This document shows positions 12,022 to 23,329 of a stretch of DNA of 64,000 nucleotides, in pieces (the stretch's first letter is position 1; each line of letters opens with the position of its first letter). The notes under the pieces are model-generated. The model was not told the origin of the DNA. It saw nothing but the letters and a program-made list of their open reading frames with translations, and did not search any database. Both the position numbers and the translations under genes were made by a program. The stretch covers positions 6,512,501 to 6,576,500 of the forward strand of contig OZ017802.1 of the NCBI GenBank assembly GCA_963969395.1. Direction: 5' to 3'. Origin of the DNA: Pseudoscleropodium purum (Eukaryota > Streptophyta > Bryopsida > Hypnales > Brachytheciaceae).

Positions 12022-15000
12022 TTTTTTTTAAGTAAATGAAATAAACTCCATTGCAAAGAGTAAAATATAACATAGCCAACCACAAATTGCTTGGTAGGAC
12101 AGATAGACCGATAGAGAGCCAAATTGAGCACAAGAGGGATTAAGGGACCAAACTCAGCTAGTCGTGGAGTGATGCCTTTCAACATTGGGAAGATTTTTGC
12201 GAGGGTTGAAACACAAAACCGGCTTTGGGACTAGCGGATCTCCATTTTGGCTCCCCATCTTCCATCTCCTTATAATAAAAGAGTCCAATAGCTTGTGGTG
12301 CGCAATAATTGATCTCAGTTTGGAATTACTGATAGTAGCCCATTTGGCCCTTCCATAATCAATCAAGCCTCACTAGATGTGCTTTACAAATTGTTCCTGT
12401 GACCAAGCAATGGAGTTGAATGCTATGTCATTCGTTTGGATCTAGAGAGTCCAAAGAGCAATTGTTTGAGTCTCCAGCCAAATCTTTTTGAAGGAATTAA
12501 ACTCCTCAAGATGGCGACTAAATTGGAAAAATTCCATGCCTCCAAGAAAGAGGTTGTGATGGACCATGAGCATCTATGCCTTTCACTAGAGTGTTGAAAA
12601 TGTGTATTATCCATTGCTAAGTGAGCTATGCTAAGTGACACTCCTAGAAGCGGTAAAGCATTGACTCATTTGAATGGCAAGGACAAATTGAGCAACGAAT
12701 GTCAATAGTTCCATAAACGTGGCTTTTCCACTGATTCAAGGCAATGACTTTGTGCCAATTGAGCTATAATAGGCCTGCCTCCTTCTACATACGTTCCTTT
12801 GGCCATATTGTTTTCTAGAGAAGATGGAAATCCCCCAAGAGAGCACCACCCCATGTCTTCTGAATAGGATTTGGAATTTGATGGAACTTCTTTAGAATGG
12901 AGCAACCAAATTTGGGAGAAAAGTCCATGAAAAGGACCCTGCGTCCATCATACAAACATACAAATTTTGTTGGGTTCTATTCTAATGTGTCAATTTCTTT
13001 GATGAAGAAACTAACTAGAAGCTTTTTTGGACCTCTCTAGATTTGAGATACTCAAACTCTATAAAACACTCTATGTTGGGTGGGATTGAGCCACAGTTAT
13101 GATATAGACTGACCTTATGTTGGGGAGTATAGAATACCCGTAGGTATGCCAAGTGTAGGACTAGATTTTTTAGGGAAGCCTATATACACAAAGTTGCCTT
13201 CAAAAGCTTAAGAAACAATTTAAGAGTCATGGAAAATTTGTCTACCAACCCAACTGCTTCTTAGGGATTGATTGTAGAGAGATTCAAGTAAAGAGGTCCC
13301 TCCAATAATTTTGGAAGCCTAACCCAATCACTGGAACAAATTTTGACCACTAGAAGGATTTGGATTCCAATTCTTTAGGAACTTTTGGTCTCACTGGGAG
13401 AATCTTTGGCAATAATTTTTTCCAAGTGACTCCAACTCGGTTCTACAACAATGAGCCTTTGTAAGCTTAGAATTTGGGTTTCATAAAGTGGTCAAAACTC
13501 AAGGCCCAATTGCCATCCAAATTTGAATGGAATTGCCCGAGTGATGGCATAATAAGAAATGTAGATTTGATTAGTTGTGTTTGCTGGCTTTAATGACCCA
13601 CTTGCCCATGAGTGTTGTAAGAGCATCTTCCGGGTTGTTAGATCTATGCCTCCATTATCTTTAGCTTGCTAGTACTATAGTGAAGAGACCTTGGTTCTCG
13701 AGCGGTGTTGAGAACCAGACCATAGGTAGTTTTGGATGAAGGAAGTCACTTTTTTTTTATCCCTACTTGAGTCTTGCCCTAGATTGAGGCAAAATAGTAG
13801 GTAGATGATAAAAAAACATAATTGACAATAATTCCTCTCTTTGTTGAGTTTGAATAGGAGGAGCACCGATATTACAACTTTTTGGTCATTTTTTTTTATA
13901 GAAAGGTATCGAATAATTGGAAAGAGTGTCCCATCCTCCAAGTGCTCAACAATTTGCTAACTCTATTTCCTTTTGCCCATGTAATCTCTAATTGTCAAGT
14001 ACATGGTGGTTGGATCTCTCCTAGGGTGATTTTCCAATAATTGCGGGACTTTCTCCAATTCAAGATGAGCCCTGAGGCTATATACAATTGCTCCAAGAAG
14101 GCAATCATATTAGTAACTAAGGCTTGCTTGGCTAAGAGAGTGAGAGAAGTATCACTAGCATATTTTAGAATAACTTGTTGCATGGTGTTTATTCAGAGGC
14201 TAATACCTTGGATACTACCTATCATTGTGCACCTCTTAACTATAGTATTCAAAACTTCAGTTGTAAGTAAAAATAGATAAAGGGCAAGCAGGAACTCTTG
14301 CCTTACTCCCCTTGTGATTGCAAAAACTAGGGAGAGGGCTCCATTCACATTGACCATTGTCTAAGCATTTGAGCACCATGAAACAATATCTTGGTCATGT
14401 TTATAATCTCATAGGGAATGCCAGAGGTCTCCATGACTTTGAAAGGAATTTCTACTCGATTGTGTCAAAGGCTTTGGAGAAATCTAATTTCAAAAAAATT
14501 AAAGGTTACTTTGACCACTACGCCTATGCAATAGTTTCATGCGTCAACATGATATTCTCAAGAATAGAGGGATAAGAAGGCCAACTAATTTGCATCAATA
14601 ATTTCCATAAAAACTAGTTGCAGACAGAGTTGAAGAATTTTAGCAAATATCTTGTACGTGGAATTTAGGAGTGTTATTGGGTACTAGTTGGAAAGTAATT
14701 TCTTTGCGTCCCATTTATGAAGCAATGAGATGACACCTTTGTTGACTTCTAAGGGTAGCTTTTGATCCTCCACAATTATAGAGAACATTACAAAGAGATC
14801 CTCTTTAACTATAGTCCAATGGTTCTTAAAGAATTTGGTAGTCACTTCGTCAAGCCTTGGTGTTTTTCCATTGTCGAGTCCTTTCATCACAAGATCTAAT
14901 TAATTCTTATTTAATAGACTACTTAGAGCTAGTTTTAGGTGAGGAAAAAGCCTGTTACCAATGGTAGCCATTACTTTTGATGTTGTAGCTTCCCGTAATG

Positions 15001-15065
15001 TTGTGTAGCATGGGGTTGTAAAAGCTTTTTGAAAAAGTTTGTGCAAATTTCCTCCACCTTAGACT

Positions 15066-15073
15066 ACTCTGTG
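15066..15073. repeat. hAT target-site duplication, left copy
   Basis: ACTCTGTG, identical to 15328-15335. Confidence 0.92.
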
Positions 15074-15327
15074 CAGGGTTGACAAATCAGTACGTCCGCC
15101 CCAAGATAGCGTCTGTAACCCGGACATCCGGACATCCATCCTCATGGACGCCAGCGGACGCAGCGTCCCTCCCGCCGTCGGAAGGCGGACGAGCGGGGCG
15201 GGGCAGACAGGGCGGACGGGCGGACAAGCGAACGCTGCATCCACCGGGACCGCGAAGGTCAGCGGATGCTACGGACACAACGTCCGCGTCCGGACGTCTC
15301 GGACGTCCGACCGTCCTGTCAACCCTG
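15074..15327. mobile_element. GC- and CpG-rich hAT-like MITE nested in the LINE
   Basis: Perfect 11-bp TIRs CAGGGTTGACA (15074-15084) and its complement (15317-15327) are flanked by a perfect 8-bp duplication ACTCTGTG (15066-15073 and 15328-15335). An 8-bp duplication and a CAGGG-type TIR are diagnostic of hAT elements. The 254-bp body is packed with GGACG/CGTCC and CCGGAC motifs, typical of subterminal transposase-binding repeats, and has no transposase. Excision in silico with one duplication copy retained restores the LINE frame (VLHTE, one stop, then SKVEEICTNFFKK), confirming the boundaries. Intact ends suggest recent insertion. Confidence 0.92.
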
Positions 15328-15335
15328 ACTCTGTG
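15328..15335. repeat. hAT target-site duplication, right copy
   Basis: ACTCTGTG, identical to 15066-15073. Confidence 0.92.
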
Positions 15336-17770
15336 TGTAGGACGCCCCAAGAATCTTCAAGTTCTGCCATCATTGAGGCTTTAGTATAGGGCTGGTCAGC
15401 CTTAAAAAATTCTTTGGTACATGAGTCGCTTATCTTGATCCATTTAAGACAATTTTGAATGTGTTGACCAGAGCAAGCATGTGCCTCAAAAGTGTTAAAC
15501 AAGTAGCCTCCAAGGCAATCTTATCTTGAATCTCTGTGTTGTGTAGGTTGTTGTATAGGGTAGTTTGAAAGGTGGAGAGAATGCATCTCAAATTGGAAAC
15601 CATAGCCCTCTTGTCTTTGGCTTTTTTAATGCAGTAAAACTTGTAATATTAAAGAAACTTGCAAAGTTTCTTGGGAAAGGAGCATATGGGTTTGGGGCCC
15701 AAATCCTTTAGATGGAAGCAATTAATTTTGTAGAAGGATCATTTGGTCATCTCTTGGGCAAGTTGTATGATAAGAATGACTAGGTGGTGGTCCAAGTAGA
15801 TGGAGCCTCCCAAGATTAGGTAATCTGAGACTTGTGGGAGCCCAACTCCATGTGAATTGAAGGAGTAGCATTGGTTAAGTCTTGCCAAAGATCTCAACCC
15901 TGTGCCACACCTATTATTTCAGGAGTATTTCAACATTGCATTCTCAAGAAATTGGTCCGCAACCTCTAGAGAATGTTTAAAGAAGCAAAATGTCTTGCTT
16001 TCCCTTGCATAAATGATCCTTCCAATGAGGTTCAATTTATCAATAGAAAATACCACGAAGTTCAGGTCACCAAAAAGGGGCCAATGATAGTTCGTGAAAA
16101 GGTCAATGAGTAGAAATTCTAAGAGAGCGCTTTGAGTGCGTGCACTATTAGAGGCATATACATTTAGTAGTTCAATGTTGCCACCCAGGACCCTACTTAG
16201 CTACACCCTCTAAGCTTGGTTGTAGAGAAAATGACCAGAGTCTGTGGGAAATTGTGCGATTTGAGTCCTAAGCCACATGCAAACCCCTCTCGTCCATGTT
16301 CCTTCATCACTTGGGTTGTGGCCAAAGCCAATTGCGACCTCCTGTCTCCAAAATTTGGCCTATAGCTAAAAAGAGTGACTTAGGGGAGCAAGCTTAGCCC
16401 CTCTAAGCTGATGCTCTTGGAAACATAATATCCCAATGTTTTTGAATGAAGGCCTAAAATAATTGCAAACAATGTTTGTTTAAAGGAAGGCATTGAGATC
16501 TTGTACATTTTGCATCATAATTTATATCTTTATACTAAAAGTGGGGGTGGGTGGGGTGGGATTGGGGAAGCTCTAGGAAGAGCTCTATACTCCTCAAGTT
16601 GTTGCTTTCATCGCCACGTCTAGGTGTGTCCTTTCTTTGCAAAATGGTTGTTGAACATCTTCTAATTGAGATCTTTGCTACCTTTGCTCTTCTTGCCTAT
16701 TAGTGAGGGGTGATGCTTTTGTAATGTGGAATAGACTTGTACCCACCTTGACTTTTCAACCATTTATAGAATTCTATGTACAACTTTGGAGGGATGCTAG
16801 TAGTCATGATGGGCATGTAAGGGGTCACAAGCTTTGGATCATGGGATGCAATTATCGGCCTAAGCTATAGGGGATCATCCGGAAGGCAATCTATTGAACT
16901 ACTTGGGTGGACGTCAGAATTTGTGGTCGAGGCATTTAGATCCAAGGACCAAGTTTTTGTGAGGGCAATGGAAATGCCCAGAGTCTTCACCCATGTGAAT
17001 GCCAAAGATGGAAGAGGCATCAACAAGGGGCATGACTGGTCGATAGGGCCTTGATGGCACTTGCTGGACCAAAGAGCTCAGTGGCCCATTCACTTGACGA
17101 AGGTGAGCCTGTTGTTTGACTTGGATTAACGACCAAGATTTCCTCTTGAGGTTCCATCAAGGTGTCTTTGTCGGCTAGTAGCCATTAGATGTTTTCAACC
17201 CCCTTGAAAGGCTACGAGTTCCTTTGGATTGGATTCTACTAGGTTCCCAAACTCTGGAAACTGCCCCATAGCAGCTGCTTGACATGGCAAAGAGACTACC
17301 ACTTCATTTTATTTTTTCAAAAAAAATTCAAAAAATTTCAACATTTTTTCTCATTTTCAAATTTTCAAATTTTTTTTACAATAGCCATTTCTGAACTACT
17401 AGAGGAATAGTGCCAGGAACAAATCTAAAACGGCCTTCTAGGCCCTCCAAAAAAACATGTAATGCCAAATTGCAGGTGCTATTAAGGCAAGCCTAGGAGG
17501 CTCTTTGATTTCCTATTTGGATATTACTAGCTTGGATGGGGAGTTGTACTTACGAGAGTGGGAAGTGGGGCTGACGAGGGGATGGAGGCTAGGGCCTACT
17601 CTTTAAAAGGAGTATTGTAGGAGTTGCGCTAGTTGAGCTCTACTAGGGTAGGAGTTATAGCTACAATTTCCAAAATTGGGCTAGCATGGGATCATTGGAG
17701 TTTGCCTACAAGGTTGAAGGTTGTAGTCTTTTGCATAAGGGATGTTGAGGCAAAGGTGATGCCTTTGGAA

Positions 17771-17782
17771 TCTTTAAAATGT
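17771..17782. repeat. LINE target-site duplication, 5' side
   Basis: TCTTTAAAATGT is identical to 12010-12021. It marks the probable 5' end of the LINE on the minus strand at about 17770. Confidence 0.7.
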
Positions 17783-18600
17783 ATTGACTAAGAACAATCC
17801 TAATTCACTTTTCTCTAATAATGCTAAGAAAACAATGTTTATTTTAGACTTTTGGATAGATAACAATAGGAGAACTTTTTATGACCTTAATGACCACAAG
17901 ATAGTTAGCAATTTCAAAATTTTCAAGAGAAAAAATACTTTATAATAGTAATGTAATGACGAGTCTTAATCAAAAGTAGTAAACTATGATTCATACACCA
18001 TATTTATAAAATGAGATCTAGTATTACACTAATCAATATTTTTCAATGAAATTTTGAAACCTAAAATTAAAAATTCCATCTCAAATTGATTGTAATTTGA
18101 TTTTTGTAAATATTACAAAAAAAATATTTCTTCAAGTTCAAAATGTTTAATTCTAATTATGGTGATTTTTCAAGATTTTTATTTTATTTATTTATTCAAG
18201 ATGTTTTTGAAGGATCATTCAATGAATTGAAAAAATAATTTTTTGTGATCAAGCATGTTTGAACCCTATGAGCCATCAAATTGATACTTGGAACTCTAGA
18301 TTTATTTTTTCACAAATGTTTACAATATTTTTGCAAATATTTATGCAATTATGCATAAATTTGAGTGTTTGAGTGAAATTGGTAGCAGTTTCTACCTATT
18401 AAATTAGAAGTCTTCTTAGAAGTAGAAAATATGTTTATCAACAAGTTTCCACGTTTCCAAGTCTTAGTTGAGAAATTGTGAAGGTTAATTAGCAGTTTTG
18501 AGTGAAAGTAAGGATGTGAGAGTTAGTCAAACCTAGTACCTTGTCCATGTAACAAATGACCACTACAAGGTGCATGTGACAATCTGACTAAGGTTCATGG
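17783..18600. other. AT-rich DNA flanking the LINE, nothing recognised
   Basis: This is the pre-insertion flank of the LINE on its 5' side. No gene or bounded repeat is visible. Confidence 0.5.
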
Positions 18601-20110
18601 TCTATTTTTAGGTTTAGAGAGTTCAATAGTCTGTAGAATCCAGTTCGTAGAGAAATTGAATTAGTTATATCAGTCTTGTAGGTAACTACCAAATATCAAC
18701 TAAAATGAAGAGTAGATGGTGGAAGAGGAGGTTGGAGCTTATAGAGAGGTGCTTTTAAGGTAAAAGCATGTCAAGAGATTCATAGAAGAGCCAATCATCC
18801 ACGACAAACCCCAGTACAAGAATGATTTCCCCTTTGGATGGAAATTATTGCAAAGTTGCTAATTTTAGCCTCTCCATAAATAGTACAATTAAAAGTTTGG
18901 TTTTTCCCTAAGGTTTTAGGACTTCTTCAAGGTTGCCCAAAAAGTTTCTGGGTTTTACAAGCTTCCATGATGATTCCATAGGAAGTCAACTAAGTTTAGG
19001 ATTATTAGTAAATTTGTAGAAATTACCAGAAGTGTGGTAAAATTTCACTAAAAATTAGGATAGAGTTTTATGTGCTAATAAAGCGCCCTGTTAAGTTTGA
19101 AGACTTTATGATAAGCAAAAGTATCAAAATCGGCAACAACATTGGATTTTACAAGAAATTACAACATAACAACAAGTTGATCGGCAAAGCAGGAGCATAC
19201 ATAGTCTGATTGGAACGAATGAGGAGTCTATTCTTATGTTTGTGGACAATCCTGGTAGCTTTGTCCATTCAACTTTTTCAACAAGTTCGAATTCCAAAAG
19301 TTAAGGTTTTTACCTACCTTAGAAATCATTGTGATCATGTTTTAAGTACGAAAATGGTTGGTAAATATGGGGTGAGGGGTGTACTAAACTAATTGGGGTC
19401 TTTTGAATGCAATGTTGCAATTAGTTTTTGATTTGGAGTTGATCCTTAGAAGATAGGAGGGGTTAGCTCATTAAGTTGACTATTTTAGGTAATTTTGGGT
19501 AATTCTAGGTTAGTTTTCTAAATATCTTGGAGAAAATCTAAGATTTGATTTGGTTAGATTTCTAAATCTTGCCTTTTAAAGCCAATTTGGACTTTACAAG
19601 GATTAGTTAGGAAGTGACTTTAGGTTAAACACAAAATATCTAGAATTAATTAGGATTTGATTCCACAAAATCTTTGGAAAGTCAATGGATTTGATTTGGG
19701 CACTATTCCTAGGCTATTCTTGAGGCTATTTAGAGATTTTGAAGAACCTACTTGAGGACCTTCCTTTTGATTAAACAAAGATTTGTTGGACAAATATGTA
19801 GGATAGATTAGGATAGTTTAGGAATTTCTTCGAGCAGAAACACAAAATATCTCATGGTAAATAAGAAGGTGGGCCCTTCCACGCAAGTATATAAGAGCCT
19901 TCCCTCCTTGTTTCTTGCAAACCATTCTTACAATCCATTTTCTTTGGTGCCAAGGTTCTAGCACACGTTTTCTTGTACCGACACGTTGTTGGACACAAAA
20001 TCATTCTTGGTACACCACCATTGTTCGGGTGACCAAATTTTTGCTCAATTCTTGTTCTTGTGTTAGTGGAGGAAGTTTTTAAGGACTTTGGGTTCCCTTA
20101 AAAACTAACA
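18600..20110 (+). repeat. Putative LTR-like remnant with promoter, copy 1
   Basis: The segment 18.75-19.2 kb is collinear with 57.95-58.45 kb. Shared landmarks are GGTTGCCCAAAAAGTTTC-like, ATAGGAAGTCAA, GGTAAAATTTCACTAAAAATTAGG and a GGCAACAACA..GATTTTA block. In both copies a TATA box lies about 0.4-0.8 kb further on: here TATATAA at 19888-19894 followed by GAGCCTTCCCTCC. A promoter at equivalent positions in two dispersed copies suggests a retrotransposon LTR. No TG..CA ends, primer-binding site or gag-pol were found, so this is tentative. Confidence 0.4.
19888..19894 (+). promoter_or_regulatory. TATA box of the LTR-like remnant
   Basis: TATATAA followed by a C/T-rich start region. The second copy has TATAAAA in the equivalent place at 58777-58783. 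Confidence 0.4.
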
Positions 20111-20310
20111 ATCCTTGCTAACAAGTTGTTGAAGCTATTATATTTACTTGATTGTGGGTTTTTTTAGAATATTGGGAATTCGATCCCCAAACTCATCACT
20201 TGTGGCATTGAAACAAGTACTTTAATTTAAAATTTTTAAGGCAACAAAACTAGTCTTTGCCAAAAGGTTTTTAATTAAAACTTTTTATCAACTCATATTG
20301 TACAATGGAG

Positions 20311-20640
20311 TTGGTTTGATTTCAATTCTAAAAGTTTGGTTTAAAAGTTATCATGCGTATCTCCTATGAAAACTGAAAACTTGGATACTAGAATTGGTAT
20401 GATTTTAATCCTAAAGTTTGGTTTAAACTTTGTTCTGTGTACCCCCTTTAGTTATTAAAAATTTTGATACTAGAATTGGTTTGATTTTAATCCTAAAGTT
20501 CGGTTTAAATACTATCATATGTACCTCTTTTAGATATTAAAAACTTGGATACTAGAATTGGTTTGATTTTAATCCTAAAATTTGGTTTAAACGCTATCAT
20601 GATTACCTCCTTTAAAAATTAAAAACCCAAACAAGCTCTT
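20311..20640 (+). repeat. Tandem repeat, 82-bp period, four copies
   Basis: Units begin TTGGTTTGATTT or TTGGTATGATTT at 20311, 20394, 20476 and 20558. Each contains AATCCTAAAGTTTGGTTTAAA and then a CTATCAT..TACCTC segment and GATACTAGAATTGG. The copies are moderately diverged. Confidence 0.85.
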
Positions 20641-21640
20641 GACTGAATTAGCCTAAAGTTGCTCCTACATGGTGAGCTTTGACCTTGAATCTTTTGGAAT
20701 TAAGATGAAACCTTAAAACGGCAAAGCCATGGTTCTATAAGAAATGTTATAGGTCAAGATCTTTATTGAAGTTAGCCTAGGGTTGCCCTCACATGGCAAA
20801 GCTTTGACTTTATTCTCTAAACCTTGAGAAAAATAGTACCTAACAAGTGTTGACATGTTAGAAGCTATCTAATCTCAAATACCACTAAATTCCTTCCTAT
20901 TCTTCTTTGAATTCTCTCTTGATATCCCTCTCTTTCCAAAACCATTGTCTTAGAATTTGCTAGGAACCTTAGATTAGAATCTACTCCTTTGAACAATTAG
21001 AAAAAATATCCCTAAAACAACCCCAAAACATTAGCTAGTTAGTTTTGCTTTATTTTGATTGATTTGTTAGTTAGTTTAGACTATAATTCCAACCTCCAAC
21101 CCATTAGTTAGAATGACTTAGTTAAGTTTATATTCCAAAAATCCATAAAAATTAGATTAGATTAAATTTTTTCCTTTACAATTTGATTTAACCACCAAGT
21201 TCTAACTTTATAATTAGTGAGTTTGAAAGTATCCAAATTAGATTAGAAAACACATAAAAAAACAAAGTGTCTATTACTTGAAAGGCCAAAGAATATTACA
21301 TTTAGAAAACCCCATAAGAAATCACTAACATTGCCGCTAGAACCTGTGTGTATGTTTTTACTCTAAAGATGGAGTTGAAAACACACACAAAGCCTTTAAA
21401 CAATAAAATACTTGCAAAAGAAAGTTCCCAAAATCTATACAATACAAATGTAAGGAAACTAATATAAGAATTTAAATGGACAAAACAAAGATTCAATATA
21501 CTTGTGACATGTTAATGTTCACATGGTGCTTGAAATTTGAATCTTTGGTCCTCAAGAATTTAATTTTCATAGTAAAGTGTATCCTCCAAAAAATTACAAA
21601 ATGAAAACCTTGTGAATTGAAAGATCATAATACTTTTAAC
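20640..21640. other. AT-rich intergenic DNA, weak duplicated segment
   Basis: A loosely repeated segment of about 140 bp (landmarks TTAGCCTAAAGTTGCTC at 20648 and TTAGCCTAGGGTTGCCC at 20771) follows the 82-bp array. Nothing else is recognised. Confidence 0.4.
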
Positions 21641-21990
21641 TTAAGAAAAATGACAAGTTTTACAATTGTTCTCAAATGGTCAAGGTTCATCATTCAAAAT
21701 TGTACTAGTAAATAAATATGTCCTACAAATTGGAAAAAAAATCTAATGCTAAGAAAATAAGCCAAGAAAGTAATATTGGATATTGCCTATAAATTTGTAC
21801 AAAATCTTTGAAATAAATTTGTATAAGATGTTAGAAAAAATTATATCTAATCTTGCCAAGAAAATGGCATATCTGCTAACCAAATGATTTGAATGTTTCC
21901 AATAAAGTCATTCCTTTATAAAGTTGTATCAAATATTCTTAGTAAAGTAATATTGATTATTTTTATAAAAAATATTTAAAAAATTGTTAG

Positions 21991-22357
21991 TATAGTAGTA
22001 TCTATTGCTATCAATCAAGTGTAGGACATCAAATCCATCCTACAAAATAGGTTTGGCATGATGTGGTCCATTTTTGACATGAGAGTGGATCATGAGACCA
22101 AACCAATATGGGGGAGGCTAGGCAGCTTTCCACCTCACACGAAGTGCAGAACTGTGAGGTGCATGACCACAAGGTATAGTGGTATCTATTGTTGTCAATC
22201 AAGTGAGGGATGTCAAATCCATCCCATGAAGTAGGCATGGCATGATGTAGTCCACTTTTGACATGAGAGTGGATCATGGGACCAAACCAATATAGAGGAA
22301 GCTAGGCATAGTTGTAAAAGCACAAAGTGCAGAACTGTGAAGTGTAGGGCTACAATC
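21991..22357 (+). repeat. Direct duplication of about 183 bp at the edge of the inverted-repeat element
   Basis: GGTATCTATTG..TCAATCAAGTG recurs at about 21994 and 22178, each followed by CAAATCCATCC, GGCATGATGT and GAGAGTGGATCATG. The first copy duplicates the outer part of the element's left arm. Confidence 0.75.
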
Positions 22358-23300
22358 GTAATGGTGGAAATGACCTACAACAATAGTTTGAAGGTTTAGG
22401 ATGGTGGATTAGGGTTTTAGGCTTTCTTTTAGTTATGAGCGGTTGAGCTCCTACTAGTTTTAATTTATATATCCCATATGAGTTGTTCTACCTTCCACCC
22501 ACCCTTATGTATGTAAAGAGCTTGCATTTTCAATTCTCAATGCAAATAATGAATGACTTTTGAAGAAAAGTAAGGTAGATGTGACATCATGCTACATCAT
22601 TGTAGACCCATTTCAAATGGATGATTTATCATCTTACAGAGAAGGGAAACATTCGAACAACTTCTTGAAGTTCTACTAAAATAAATCAAAAAACATTTTC
22701 TGAAGTTCCTATAGGACAAATTTGAGGGAGGCTACATTATATAGGACAAAATTATGAACAATGTAGGCCCTTTCAAATAAAATTTTGCATCCTACATGAA
22801 CTTCAAAAAATGTTGTCACAATTGCCCTACAAAATGTTGTTTGATTTGCCCACAAAATATTGTTTTAGTAGAACTTCAAGAGTGGTTTGGAGGTTGTCCT
22901 TCGTAGCAAAGGCGATAGGCCTACAATAATGTAGCATGGCGTCACATTTATCTCACTTTTCTTCAAAAGCCATTTATTATTTGCATTGAGAATTGAGAAT
23001 GCAAGCTCTTTATATACATGATGGGTGGTGGGAGGTAGAACAATTTATATGGAATATGTAAATTAGAATTAGTTGCTCATAGTTAAAATAAAACCTAAAC
23101 TCTAACTTGTCACCCTAAATCCTAAACCCATTGCCGTGGGTCATTGCCTCCATCAAGGTCACAGCTTTGCACCTCGTAATCTTGCAACTATGCCTAGCCA
23201 CCTACATATTGGGTTGGGTCCCATGATCCATAATTGTGTCAAAAGTGGGCCACATTAGGCCAGGTATACTTTGTGGGACGGATTTAACTTCCTTCCAATC
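22200..23300. mobile_element. Long inverted-repeat element of about 1.1 kb
   Basis: The left arm (about 22200-22690) and the complement of the right arm (about 22850-23300) are collinear for about 450-490 bp. Examples are CCACTTTTGACA, GGATCATGGGACC, GAGCTTGCATT and TCTCAATGCAAATAAT in both. Each arm ends near the centre with CTTGAAGTTCTACTAAAA. The spacer is about 160 bp. It lies inside family-H sequence. Its length and arm size resemble MULE-type or foldback elements, but no 9-bp duplication was found. Confidence 0.7.
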
Positions 23301-23329
23301 AAGCTACCATATCAGCTTTTTTAGAGTGA

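Larger units (their letters stand above)
12640..16530 (-). pseudogene. LINE ORF2 relic: endonuclease, reverse transcriptase, zf-RVT
   Basis: The protein of this family nicks DNA and primes reverse transcription of its own RNA. Reading the minus strand from high to low coordinates: an endonuclease stretch contains CFQEHQLRGAK (near 16420) and FGDLNFVVFSIDKLNLIG (near 16060), the GDxN...D motif. An RT entry region contains KTPRLDEVTTKFFKNHW (near 14850). The palm motif is KLDFSKAFDTIE (near 14470). GVRQ...LFLLTTEVLN follows (near 14270-14330). The catalytic box reads YASDTSL (near 14160), where YADD is expected, so one catalytic Asp is lost. LIQNFLWSG-like FIQNYLWSGS lies near 13720. CSICPCHSNESMLYRF near 12680 is a C-x2-C zinc-knuckle. 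Frame changes and stops occur throughout. Confidence 0.85.
12022..17770 (-). mobile_element. Plant L1-type LINE, near full length, inactivated
   Basis: The direct repeat TCTTTAAAATGT occurs at 12010-12021 and 17771-17782. On the minus strand the inner low-coordinate edge starts with an A8 tail (12021-12028), as expected for a LINE 3' end and target-site duplication. The enclosed 5.75 kb (about 5.5 kb without the nested hAT MITE) has markedly higher GC than its surroundings. On the minus strand it runs: a possible ORF1 zone (about 17.7-16.6 kb), then endonuclease, reverse transcriptase and C-terminal zinc-knuckle homology. Many stops and shifts show it is dead. Order and motifs are those of plant L1 non-LTR retrotransposons. 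Confidence 0.85.

Noticed and set aside
15059..15389. Four overlapping 61-101-codon frames
   Set aside because: They are by-products of the stop-poor GC-rich hAT MITE on both strands.
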